From contig NZ_CP039740.1 in NCBI RefSeq assembly GCF_005153485.1, forward strand, positions 1,987,001 to 2,051,000: DNA of 64,000 nucleotides, given 5' to 3'. The position numbers and the translations under genes were made by a program. The notes under the pieces are model-generated. The model did no database searches. It had not been told where the DNA came from and was given only the letters and a program-made list of their open reading frames with translations. Below, one piece after another: positions 25,879 through 33,448 of this stretch. Source of the DNA: Pseudolabrys sp. FHR47. GTDB lineage: Bacteria; Pseudomonadota; Alphaproteobacteria; Rhizobiales; Xanthobacteraceae. Positions within the stretch are counted from its first letter, which is position 1. Each line of letters opens with the position of its first letter.

Positions 25879-27650
25879 GACGATCCTGCGTGGGTCATTT
25901 CCAGCAAATATTTCTGCATGTCCCAGGCGCCGGTTGGACAACGCTCGGCGCACAGGCCGCAATGCAGGCAGACGTCCTCGTCCTTGACCATGACGCGGCC
26001 GGTCTTGAGCCCGTCCTGCACGTAAAGGTCCTGGCTGAGATTGAGCGCCGGCACCATGAGCCGCTGGCGCAGCTCTTTCTCCTCGCCATTCGGCGTGAAG
26101 GTAATGCAGTCCATCGGGCAGATATCGACGCAGGCATCGCATTCGATGCACAGATTGGCGGAGAACACCGTCTGCACGTCGCAATTCAGGCAGCGGCCGG
26201 CTTCCTTGAGCGCCAGCTTGGCATCGAAGCCGAGTTCGACCTCGGCCTTGATGTCCTTCAGCGCCGTTCCCAGATCGCGCAGCGGCACCTTGAAGCGGTG
26301 GTCGGGCTCGATGGCATTGTCATAGGACCATTCATGGATGCCCATCTTCTGGCTAACGACCTCGACCGCGGGCAGGGGGCGCTCAGTGATGTCCTCACCG
26401 TTGAGCATCTTGTCGATCGACACCGCGGCCTCGTGGCCATGCGCCACCGCCCAGATGATGTTCTTGGGCCCGAAGGCGGCGTCGCCGCCGAAGAACACTT
26501 TCGGATGCGTCGAGCGGAAGGTGGTCGAGTCGACCTTCGGCATGTTCCACTGATCGAATTCGATACCGATGTCGCGCTCGATCCAGGGGAACGCGTTCTC
26601 CTGGCCGACGGCCACCAGCACGTCGTCGCAGGGAAAGTGCTGGTCCGGCTCACCTGCCGGCACGAGTTTCCGTCGGCCTTTCGCATCGAACTCGGCCTTC
26701 ACTTTCTCGAAGGTGATGCCGGTGAGCTTGCCATTCGCGTGGGTGAATTCCTTGGGCACCAGGTAATTGTGGATCGGAATGCCCTCGTGCTGGGCGTCTT
26801 CCTTCTCCCACGGCGAGGCCTTCATCTCCTCGAAACCGGAGCGTACCACGACCTGCACGTCGTCACCGCCGAGACGGCGGGCGGAGCGGCAGCAGTCCAT
26901 CGCGGTGTTACCGCCGCCGAGCACGATGACGCGCTTGCCGATCTTGTTGATGTGTCCGAACGACACAGACGACAGCCAGTCGATGCCGATATGGATGTTC
27001 GCCGCGCCTTCCTTGCGGCCGGGAATGTCGAGGTCGCGGCCGCGCGGCGCGCCGGTGCCGACAAAGATGGCGTCGAAATTTTCCGACAGCAGTTTCTTCA
27101 TCGACTCGATCCGTGTGCCGCCACGGAATTCGACGCCGAGATTGAGGATGTAACCGGTCTCTTCGTCGATGACGCTATCGGGCAAACGGAATTTCGGGAT
27201 CTGCGAGCGGATCATGCCGCCGGCTTTTTGATCGCCGTCGAACACCACGCATTCATAGCCGAGCGGAGCGAGATCGCGCGCCACGGTGAGCGATGCCGGG
27301 CCGCCGCCGACCAGCGCGATGCGCTTGCCGTTCTTCCTCTGCGGCTTCGGCGGCATGCGGGCCGCGACGTCGTCCTTCAAATCGGCGGCGACGCGCTTCA
27401 ATCGGCAGATCGCCACCGGCTCTTCCTCGACGCGGCCGCGCCGGCAGGCCGGTTCGCAGGGACGGTCGCAGGTGCGCCCGAGCACACCTGGAAACACGTT
27501 CGATTGCCAGTTGATCATGTAGGCGTCGGAATACCGCCCATGCGCGATCAACCGGATATATTCGGGAACGGGTGTATGCGCCGGGCAGGCATACTGGCAG
27601 TCGACCACTTTGTGGAAGTACTGCGGGTCGGAAATGTCCGTCGTCTTCAT
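25848..27650 (-). CDS. FAD and Fe-S NAD(P)H oxidoreductase linked to KorAB (GltD-like, KorC-like)
   Basis: The product is 600 residues. The N-terminus has an Fe-S region (C18, C22, CDRPCEPACRR), then an FAD domain (IALVGGGPASLTVARDL), an NAD(P) domain (VIVLGGGNTAMDCCRSARR), and a C-terminal two-[4Fe-4S] ferredoxin domain (CIECDACVDICPMDC; CLHCGLCAERCPTG). It likely passes electrons between the oxidoreductase and NAD(P). A comparable third subunit is known from the 2-oxoglutarate:NADP oxidoreductase of Azoarcus (recollection). It is the first gene of the operon; its 3' end overlaps korA by 31 nt. Confidence 0.85.
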   Translation of the reverse strand: MKTTDISDPQYFHKVVDCQYACPAHTPVPEYIRLIAHGRYSDAYMINWQSNVFPGVLGRTCDRPCEPACRRGRVEEEPVAICRLKRVAADLKDDVAARMPPKPQRKNGKRIALVGGGPASLTVARDLAPLGYECVVFDGDQKAGGMIRSQIPKFRLPDSVIDEETGYILNLGVEFRGGTRIESMKKLLSENFDAIFVGTGAPRGRDLDIPGRKEGAANIHIGIDWLSSVSFGHINKIGKRVIVLGGGNTAMDCCRSARRLGGDDVQVVVRSGFEEMKASPWEKEDAQHEGIPIHNYLVPKEFTHANGKLTGITFEKVKAEFDAKGRRKLVPAGEPDQHFPCDDVLVAVGQENAFPWIERDIGIEFDQWNMPKVDSTTFRSTHPKVFFGGDAAFGPKNIIWAVAHGHEAAVSIDKMLNGEDITERPLPAVEVVSQKMGIHEWSYDNAIEPDHRFKVPLRDLGTALKDIKAEVELGFDAKLALKEAGRCLNCDVQTVFSANLCIECDACVDICPMDCITFTPNGEEKELRQRLMVPALNLSQDLYVQDGLKTGRVMVKDEDVCLHCGLCAERCPTGAWDMQKYLLEMTHAGSSCRPPRRSAA

Positions 27651-27966
27651 TTCGTCCTCGACCGCGAGTGACGCGACGGCACTCTGGCGCCGCGCTTCGC
27701 GTACAGCCGCTTATCGCGGCCAATCCCCCCAGAGATCGGCCTGATTTCTACGCTCAGGCTCGACTCCTTGAAGATCATCATATGACTTGGAATAATTTTA
27801 GGCTACCGCCCGAAATGGCGCAGAGGTCGCAGGAGACGCTACGGGGCCGTCTTTCGCAACGCGGCATAACCATCTAAGAGGGCGAGCGAAATCGGCGCGA
27901 AAACGTGGATTTCATCGACTGTTGCGATGCAAGAGTGCATTTGATGTATGCGACAAATGGAATGTG
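27651..27966. other. 316-bp divergent spacer between the kor-like operon and the ATP12 gene
   Basis: The spacer holds the promoters of both divergent units. An AT-rich segment (about 27760-27800) is the likely promoter zone, but no clear -35/-10 pair was seen. It contains a 31-codon open frame at 27782-27877, reported separately. No repeat or terminator is evident. Confidence 0.4.
27782..27877 (+). CDS. Possible 31-residue small protein
   Basis: ATG at 27782 to TAA at 27877 encodes a short peptide beginning MTWNNFRLPPEMAQR and ending in RGITI. It lies alone in the divergent spacer upstream of ATP12 and just after AT-rich DNA. No good Shine-Dalgarno sequence precedes it. It may be a leader peptide, a small gene or chance. 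Confidence 0.25.
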   Translation: MTWNNFRLPPEMAQRSQETLRGRLSQRGITI

Positions 27967-28740
27967 ATGCGCGATATTTTCAACGACATTTTTGAGAACC
28001 AGCCGAAGGACCCGATGGTTTCGGCGCGGCAGGGCGCCAAAGCGCCGCTGCGCAAGCGCTTCTACAAGGAGGCGCGGGCCGGCGAGGGCACTGACCGGGG
28101 TTATCCTCTGTTGCTTGACGGCAAGCCGGTGATGACGCCGGCGCGCCGGCCGCTTCTGGCGCCATCGCCGGACTTGGCCGAGGCGCTGGCGGGAGAGTGG
28201 CAGGCGCAGGAAAAAGAGATCGATCCGGCGCGCATGCCACTCACGCGGCTTGCCAATGTCATTGTCGATGGCATCGCACTGGCACCCGACGCGGTGGCCG
28301 ACGAGATTGTGAAATATCTCGGCTCCGATCTGCTCTGCTACCGCGCCGATGAGCCGGCCGCGCTCGTCGCGCGGCAGAATGAATTGTGGAATCCCATTCT
28401 CGACTGGGCGCACGATGAACTCGGCGCACGCTTCGTGCTGGTTGAGGGCATCGTCTTTGCCGAGCAGCCGAAGGAAGCGATTGCCGCCGCGCGCGCTGCG
28501 CTGCCCTCACATCCGTGGCGTCTTGGCGCCATGGCATCGGTCACCAACATCACCGGCTCTGCGCTCATTGCTCTTGCGCTCAATGCCGGCGCCTTCGATG
28601 CCGATGCGCTGTGGGCCGCCGCGCATGTCGACGAAGACTTCCAGATGGCGCAATGGGGCCGCGATGAAGCCGCCATTATGCGCCGCGCCGCGCGCTTTGC
28701 CGAGTATGAGGCGGCGGCGAAGGTGTTGAAGCTGGTATGA
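27967..28740 (+). CDS. ATP12-family chaperone for F1-ATPase assembly
   Basis: The product is 257 residues, matching alphaproteobacterial homologues of mitochondrial Atp12, which binds the F1 alpha subunit during assembly. Visible family features are KRFYKEA, a beta-rich middle (PLLLDGKPVMTPARRPL) and the C-terminal EDFQMAQWGRDEAA segment. The ATG at 27967 is preferred; an earlier in-frame ATG at 27922 adds 15 atypical residues. Repeat family A copy 3 follows the stop. Confidence 0.9.
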   Translation: MRDIFNDIFENQPKDPMVSARQGAKAPLRKRFYKEARAGEGTDRGYPLLLDGKPVMTPARRPLLAPSPDLAEALAGEWQAQEKEIDPARMPLTRLANVIVDGIALAPDAVADEIVKYLGSDLLCYRADEPAALVARQNELWNPILDWAHDELGARFVLVEGIVFAEQPKEAIAAARAALPSHPWRLGAMASVTNITGSALIALALNAGAFDADALWAAAHVDEDFQMAQWGRDEAAIMRRAARFAEYEAAAKVLKLV

Positions 28741-28745
28741 TGGCT

Positions 28746-28850
28746 GTCATTCCGGGGCGCGGGCATTTGGCCCGCGAGCCCGGAATCCATAACCCCGGCG
28801 CTGCGGAGTATGGATTCCGGGCCCGCCGCTTCGCGGCGTCCCGGAATGAC
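28746..28850. repeat. Palindromic intergenic repeat, family A copy 3 (105 bp)
   Basis: Arms GTCATTCCGG and CCGGAATGAC and inner arms CCCGGAATCCATA and TATGGATTCCGGG are all present. It lies 5 nt after the ATP12 stop and upstream of a bidirectional terminator, in the convergent spacer with the DoxX gene. Confidence 0.9.
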
Positions 28851-28854
28851 AAAA

Positions 28855-28890
28855 AAGAAAGAGCGGACGCTTTCGCATCCGCTCTTTCTT
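28855..28890. terminator. Bidirectional terminator between ATP12 and DoxX genes
   Basis: AAGAAAGAGCGGA (28855-28867) pairs perfectly with TCCGCTCTTTCTT (28878-28890), a 13-bp stem with A- and T-rich bases on both sides. It can terminate transcription of both convergent genes. Confidence 0.85.
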
Positions 28891-28916
28891 GTCAGCTCGA
28901 TGTTCGCAACCCGCGC

Positions 28917-29381
28917 TTAGAACTCGCGCGCGATCGCCGCATCGACCGAGTAGCGGCCGGCGCCGCGCAGCACGAACGAGAAGGCGACGATGGCCCAGAG
29001 CAGCGGGTACTCGTAGCCGCCATCGGTCCAGAAGAAGCCGGCCGGCAGATGCACGGTCAGAGCGACGACCATGAAGCCGGTGATCAGCGCCGCGACCGGG
29101 CGGGTGAGGAAGCCGGCGGCCAGCATGAGGCCGCCGACGAGTTCGATCAGGCCCGCGATCAGCGCGAAGGAGGCGGGCATGCCGAGCTTGGTGGCGAAGA
29201 ACTGCCCGGTGGCTTCCAGGCCGTAGCCGCCAAAAGCGCCGAACAGTTTCTGCGCGCCATGCGGCACCAGCAGCAGGCCGGCCGCGACGCGGACGAGAGG
29301 CTCGCCGAGCGGGGCAAGCGCATTGGTGAGAGGAGCCAGCGCCGGGATGATCGGGCGGGCGGTGGTGGTCGCGGTAGTCAT
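28917..29381 (-). CDS. DoxX-family membrane protein
   Basis: The product is 154 residues with four hydrophobic helices and the DoxX signature LVRVAAGLLLVPHGAQKLFG near residues 29-48. DoxX proteins are small quinone-pathway or redox-linked membrane proteins with varied roles. It is divergent from a LysR regulator gene with a candidate operator between them, so it is probably that regulator's target. Confidence 0.88.
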   Translation of the reverse strand: MTTATTTARPIIPALAPLTNALAPLGEPLVRVAAGLLLVPHGAQKLFGAFGGYGLEATGQFFATKLGMPASFALIAGLIELVGGLMLAAGFLTRPVAALITGFMVVALTVHLPAGFFWTDGGYEYPLLWAIVAFSFVLRGAGRYSVDAAIAREF

Positions 29382-29469
29382 TTGGTCGCCTCCAGAAGTC
29401 GGGTTGAATTCGATCCGCCGGGCTGGATCGCCTCGGCTCTTGGGCGGCTATTTAGGGCGACTTCTGATT

Positions 29470-29505
29470 TGCAACAATCTGTGTTATAGGAACAAAACTG
29501 TTGCA
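29470..29505. promoter_or_regulatory. Candidate LysR operator between DoxX and LysR genes
   Basis: TGCAACA (29470-29476) and TGTTGCA (29499-29505) are perfect inverted arms in the divergent spacer. Between them TGTTATAGGAACA fits the LysR T-N11-A pattern, and GGAACAA is directly repeated nearby. The site ends 15 nt before the LysR start, fitting autoregulation. Confidence 0.45.
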
Positions 29506-29520
29506 TATATCGGAACAATT

Positions 29521-30435
29521 ATGGATCGGCTCACCGCCCTCGAAGCCTTCGCCAAGGTCGCGGAAACACAGTCCTTTTCCGAGGCCGCCCGGCGCCTGCG
29601 GTCGTCCAAATCGGCCGTCAGCCGCCATGTCGCGGCGCTGGAGGCCGATCTCGGCGCCCGGCTGTTCCACCGCACCACGCGCTCGCTGACGCTCACCGAA
29701 GCCGGCCGCGACTACTTTGCCCGGACGAGCCGCATCCTCGCCGACCTCGACGAGGCCAATGCCTCGGTCACCCAGTTGCAGGCCGCGCCGCGCGGCCGCC
29801 TGCGGGTCAATGCGCCGATGAGTTTCGGCTTTTTGCATCTCGCCCCCGCGCTCGGCGATTTCCTCGCGCGCTATCCGGAGATCGAACTCGATGTCACTTT
29901 GACCGATCGCTTTGTCGATCTGATCGACGAGGGCGTCGATGTCGCGGTGCGGATCGGCAGCCTGACCGATTCAAGCCTGGTGGCGCGGCGGCTGGCGGGC
30001 ATTCGCCGCGTGCTGTGCGCCAGCCCGGATTATCTCAAACGCCGCGGCGTGCCGCAGACGCCGGACGATCTCAAAAGCCACGATTGCCTCAGCAACACCA
30101 ATATCAACATCACGCGCGAGTGGCGCTTCATTCATCCGGACGGCAAACCGTGGCCGATTGAAGTGAAGGGCCGCATGAGCGCCAACAGCGGCGATATGCT
30201 GCGCGTCGCGGCGCTGCATGGCCATGGCTTCGTGCATCTGCCGACCTTCATCGTCGGCGACGACTTGCGCGCCGGCACTTTGGTCAGTGTGCTCGATCCT
30301 TACATTGCGCAGGACCTGACCTTGAACGCCGTCTATCCGACGGCGCGGCATCTGTCGCCCAAGGTGCGCGCCTTCGTCGATTTTCTCGCCGAACGTTTTG
30401 GCGGTGAGAAGCCGTATTGGGATGCGGCGGCGTAG
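29521..30435 (+). CDS. LysR-family transcriptional regulator
   Basis: The product is 304 residues. The N-terminal helix-turn-helix (residues 1-60: ALEAFAKVAETQSFSEAARR, SKSAVSRHVAALE) is followed by a LysR substrate-binding domain of two alpha/beta lobes. It resembles the subgroup that controls a divergent DoxX or reductase gene. The ATG at 29521 is the natural start; the open frame continues upstream to 29323 over the DoxX gene and is rejected. Confidence 0.92.
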   Translation: MDRLTALEAFAKVAETQSFSEAARRLRSSKSAVSRHVAALEADLGARLFHRTTRSLTLTEAGRDYFARTSRILADLDEANASVTQLQAAPRGRLRVNAPMSFGFLHLAPALGDFLARYPEIELDVTLTDRFVDLIDEGVDVAVRIGSLTDSSLVARRLAGIRRVLCASPDYLKRRGVPQTPDDLKSHDCLSNTNINITREWRFIHPDGKPWPIEVKGRMSANSGDMLRVAALHGHGFVHLPTFIVGDDLRAGTLVSVLDPYIAQDLTLNAVYPTARHLSPKVRAFVDFLAERFGGEKPYWDAAA

Positions 30436-30477
30436 TCGCTGCTCGTGATATGCTCGCGACTCTCTCGGGGGCACGCC

Positions 30478-31449
30478 ATGAAAATAACGCTCGATCTGTC
30501 AAAGCTCGTCGAGGACGGCAAGCTGACGGCCGAGGAGGCCGAACGCCTCAAGTCGCTGGCCTCGCACGACACCGGCTCGCTCGCCGTCAACATTCTCATC
30601 GCCTTCGGCGTCATTTCCATCGCCGCCAGCGTTGGCGCGCTGTTGCCGAGCGCGGAGACGGTGATCGTGATGGGCCTCATCATGTTCGCCGCCGGCTGCG
30701 CCGTCGTGCTCAACAATGTCGTGCAGTGGACGGTATTCGGCCAAATCCTGCTGGTGACCGGCGCGCTGATGTTCTCAGGCGGCGTTATCGGGCTCGGCGA
30801 GGGCTCGGTCGCATCGATGCTGATCGTTACGGCTTCGCTCGCGGCGGCGTCGATCGTCGCACGATCGAGTCTGCTTGCGTCGCTTGCCGTCATCGCGCTG
30901 TCGGCGACACTCGGCGCGCGCACCGGCTACAGCCACGCCACATACTCCCTGGCGATCTTCGAGCCGACGTTGACGGTGGTGCTGTTCTCGGTGCTGGCGC
31001 TCGTGGCCTATCGGGCCTCGCTGCGGCTCAAGGCCGATTACGAGCGGCTCGCCGTCATAGTGGCGCGCACCTCGATCCTGCTCGTCAATTTCGGCTTCTG
31101 GGTCGGCTCTTTGTGGGGAGATCCGCTGTTTCTTTTGCGCGGTTTCAAGGATCACAACCCGGCCGAGATGATGCGGAGCATCGTCATCCAGCCTTCGGTA
31201 TTCAGCATCGTCTGGGCGGCGGCCCTGATCGGCGCCGCGATCTGGGCCGTGACGGTGAACCGCCGCTGGCTGGTCAATATCGCCGCCGCCTTCGGCGCCA
31301 TCCATTTCTATACGCAATGGTTCGAGCGCCTCGGCGCTACGCCGGTCTCGGTGCTCGGCGGCGGCGTGTTGATGCTGCTCGTCGCCTACGGGCTGTGGAT
31401 GTTCAACAAACGAATGACGGCGTCGCCTCCGGCAGCCGAAGCCGCATAG
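30478..31449 (+). CDS. Multi-pass membrane protein, function unknown
   Basis: The product is 323 residues. A short charged N-terminus (residues 1-35, LVEDGKLTAEEAERLKSLA) is followed by about nine to ten hydrophobic helices. The N-terminus resembles the start of DUF2157-type membrane proteins, but this is uncertain. An upstream in-frame ATG at 30445 is less likely than ATG 30478. The PLP enzyme gene begins 6 nt after the stop, so the two are probably co-transcribed. Confidence 0.75.
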   Translation: MKITLDLSKLVEDGKLTAEEAERLKSLASHDTGSLAVNILIAFGVISIAASVGALLPSAETVIVMGLIMFAAGCAVVLNNVVQWTVFGQILLVTGALMFSGGVIGLGEGSVASMLIVTASLAAASIVARSSLLASLAVIALSATLGARTGYSHATYSLAIFEPTLTVVLFSVLALVAYRASLRLKADYERLAVIVARTSILLVNFGFWVGSLWGDPLFLLRGFKDHNPAEMMRSIVIQPSVFSIVWAAALIGAAIWAVTVNRRWLVNIAAAFGAIHFYTQWFERLGATPVSVLGGGVLMLLVAYGLWMFNKRMTASPPAAEAA

Positions 31450-31454
31450 TCCTC

Positions 31455-32411
31455 ATGACAAGACTCAGCGTCGACCGCATCAAGACGGCCGTTCACAAGA
31501 TCGACGGCGTTTTCCAGAACACGCCGCAGTATTGCTGCCCGCATCTCAGCCGGGTTTTGGGATGCCGCATCGTGCTCAAGGTTGAGACGTTGAACCCGGT
31601 GCGCTGTTTCAAGGGGCGCGGGACCGAACTGGTGCTGGCCAATCGGCAAGAAGCCGGCGGCGAGAGAGCCGTGGTTTGCGCCAGCGCCGGCAATCTTGGA
31701 CAGGCGCTCGCCTATTGCGGCAACAACCGGGGATTCGGCGTCACCGTCACTGCGTCATCCGCCGCCAACCCGTTGAAGATCGAACGCATGAAGGCGCTCG
31801 GTGCAACCGTTATGCTGGTGGAGGGTCAGATCGAGGAAGCGCTCGATGCCGCGATCGATCATTCGCGGCGGACCGGCGCCTTCCTGGTTGAGGACAGCAA
31901 GAACATCGACACCTGCGAAGGGGCGGGCACCATCGGTTTGGAGCTTGCCAGTCTGCCGTCTCTGGATTGCGTTCTGGTTTCGCTCGGCGCCGGCGCGATG
32001 GCGACGGGTATTGCCCTAGCGGTGAAATCCAGCCGCCCGGACACCCGCGTCTGGACGGTTCAGCCGCAAAATGCGCCGGCGCTGACGCGGTCTTATCTCG
32101 CCGGCGCCGTGGTCGAATCCGGATCGCCGAATACGATCGCCGATGGTGTCGCTGGCCGCTACACCATCCCGGAAGTTCTCGCCGACATGCTGGAAATCAT
32201 CGACGACGCGCTGCTGGTCGAGGAAGCCAGCATCGTTGAGGCGATGAAGCTCTTGTACAGGCACTCAGGTCTGATCGTCGAGCCGGCGGGCGCTCTGGGC
32301 GTTGCCAGCATTCTCGAAAACCCCGAGCGCTTTCGCGGGAAGACTGTCGCAACGGTTCTGTGCGGCAGCAATGTCGCGCCGATGGATTTCGAGAACTGGG
32401 TTGGACACTGA
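31455..32411 (+). CDS. PLP-dependent threonine dehydratase-like enzyme
   Basis: The product is 318 residues, a fold-type II PLP enzyme. The PLP lysine is K53 in CFKGRG (usually SFKxRG), and the phosphate-binding ASAGN loop is at 77-81. It likely deaminates threonine or serine, or racemises serine, but the substrate is not certain. There is no C-terminal ACT regulatory domain, so it is a catabolic-type enzyme. The large open frame that reaches back to 30417 runs over the membrane gene and is rejected. Confidence 0.85.
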   Translation: MTRLSVDRIKTAVHKIDGVFQNTPQYCCPHLSRVLGCRIVLKVETLNPVRCFKGRGTELVLANRQEAGGERAVVCASAGNLGQALAYCGNNRGFGVTVTASSAANPLKIERMKALGATVMLVEGQIEEALDAAIDHSRRTGAFLVEDSKNIDTCEGAGTIGLELASLPSLDCVLVSLGAGAMATGIALAVKSSRPDTRVWTVQPQNAPALTRSYLAGAVVESGSPNTIADGVAGRYTIPEVLADMLEIIDDALLVEEASIVEAMKLLYRHSGLIVEPAGALGVASILENPERFRGKTVATVLCGSNVAPMDFENWVGH

Positions 32412-32457
32412 CGCTGTGAAGGCGGCGCAGTTTGTGATTGGCAGCGTTGCGCGGCGG

Positions 32458-32844
32458 CTAGGCGTTGCGTCCGATGCGGCCGAGATGGGTGAAGGCAAAG
32501 CCCGCGGCATATTTCAGGCCGTAGCCGAGCATGCGGTCGAAGCCGATATGCGCGGCCCAGATCAGCGCCAGCGCGATGACCAGCGTATTGGCGAGCAGTA
32601 GGCCGGCCATACCGAGCGCCGCCGGTACGATCAGAGTATGCGCGCCATTATAGACAATGGCGCCGAGGCGCGGGCCGCCGAGATAGCCGGCGAAGCTGAG
32701 GTCCGGCGCGAGAAACAGCACGGCGAACAGCCACCAGGATTCGCCGGCTTTCGCATAGAGCAGGGCGGCGATAGCAAGCAACGCGGCGCCCTCGGCGCGC
32801 ACCAGGAGCCGAGGGACGCCGTTGACCGATCCGGTGTCGTTCAT
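32458..32844 (-). CDS. DUF4260-type small membrane protein
   Basis: The product is 128 residues with four hydrophobic helices and motifs typical of DUF4260 (APDLSFAGYLGGPRLGA; AHIGFDRMLGYGLKY). The function is unknown. The ATG at 32844 is chosen over a TTG at 32859. The Dps gene upstream ends at 32856, 12 nt away, so the two may be co-transcribed. Confidence 0.8.
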   Translation of the reverse strand: MNDTGSVNGVPRLLVRAEGAALLAIAALLYAKAGESWWLFAVLFLAPDLSFAGYLGGPRLGAIVYNGAHTLIVPAALGMAGLLLANTLVIALALIWAAHIGFDRMLGYGLKYAAGFAFTHLGRIGRNA

Positions 32845-32855
32845 CTGTTTCGACC

Positions 32856-33371
32856 TCAATGCCCGTCCGGACTTCCCTTGCGGCCGATCTCGTAGAGGAA
32901 CCAGACGCGCTTCTCGGCGGCGTCGATGTAGTTCTCGAGCAAGCTCGCGGTGGCGACGTCGTTATGCTCGTCGCACAGATCATGCGTCTCGCGCATCGCG
33001 GTGATGACGCGCTGAGTGTCGTCGCGCAATTCGGCGAGCATATCCTCGGGCGAGACATAGGCGGCGTCGTTGTCGGCGATGCGCGTCTTCTTGGCGATGT
33101 CGCCGATCGAGCGGATGGTATTGCCGCCGATCTTGCGCACGCGCTCGGCGAGTTCATCGGTGGTGGCGAGGATCTCCGCCGCTTGCTCGTCGAGCAGCAG
33201 GTGATAGTCGCGGAAATGCGGGCCGCTGACGTGCCAGTGGAAATTCTTGGTCTTGATGTAGAGCGCGAAGGCGTCGGCGAGCAGGGCGTTGACGGCGCCG
33301 GCAATGTCCTTGCGGGCGTTGTCGCCGAGGTCGGTCGGGGTTCTCAAACGGGGAGTGGCGGGAGAAGCCAT
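32856..33371 (-). CDS. Dps-family ferritin-like DNA protection protein
   Basis: The product is 171 residues, a four-helix ferritin-like protein. The ferroxidase region NFHWHVSGPHFRDYHLLLDE, with His and Asp/Glu ligands, is present. Dps oxidises and stores iron and protects DNA in stress. The ATG at 33371 is used; an upstream codon adds three residues. A 5-bp inverted repeat GGAAC/GTTCC (33414-33430) lies upstream. Confidence 0.92.
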   Translation of the reverse strand: MASPATPRLRTPTDLGDNARKDIAGAVNALLADAFALYIKTKNFHWHVSGPHFRDYHLLLDEQAAEILATTDELAERVRKIGGNTIRSIGDIAKKTRIADNDAAYVSPEDMLAELRDDTQRVITAMRETHDLCDEHNDVATASLLENYIDAAEKRVWFLYEIGRKGSPDGH

Positions 33372-33448
33372 GACGCACATCCTTTGTTGGCAGGGATGTG
33401 TCGATAATAGGCAGGAACCTGCAAAGTTCCATTTCGCTTTTGTGACGG

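Noticed and set aside
25890..27671. 593-codon plus-strand open frame opposite the FAD/Fe-S gene
   Set aside because: The minus-strand frame has clear FAD, NAD(P) and ferredoxin motifs; the plus-strand frame has none and is a GC-rich artefact.
30417..31454. N-terminal extension of the PLP-enzyme frame
   Set aside because: It overlaps the membrane protein gene in another frame and lacks protein features; the PLP fold starts at 31455.
33406..33430. EcfG-type promoter upstream of the dps gene
   Set aside because: On the minus strand GGAAC is followed after 16 nt by TATT, not CGTT; the -10 match is too poor to call, although the GGAAC/GTTCC palindrome is real.
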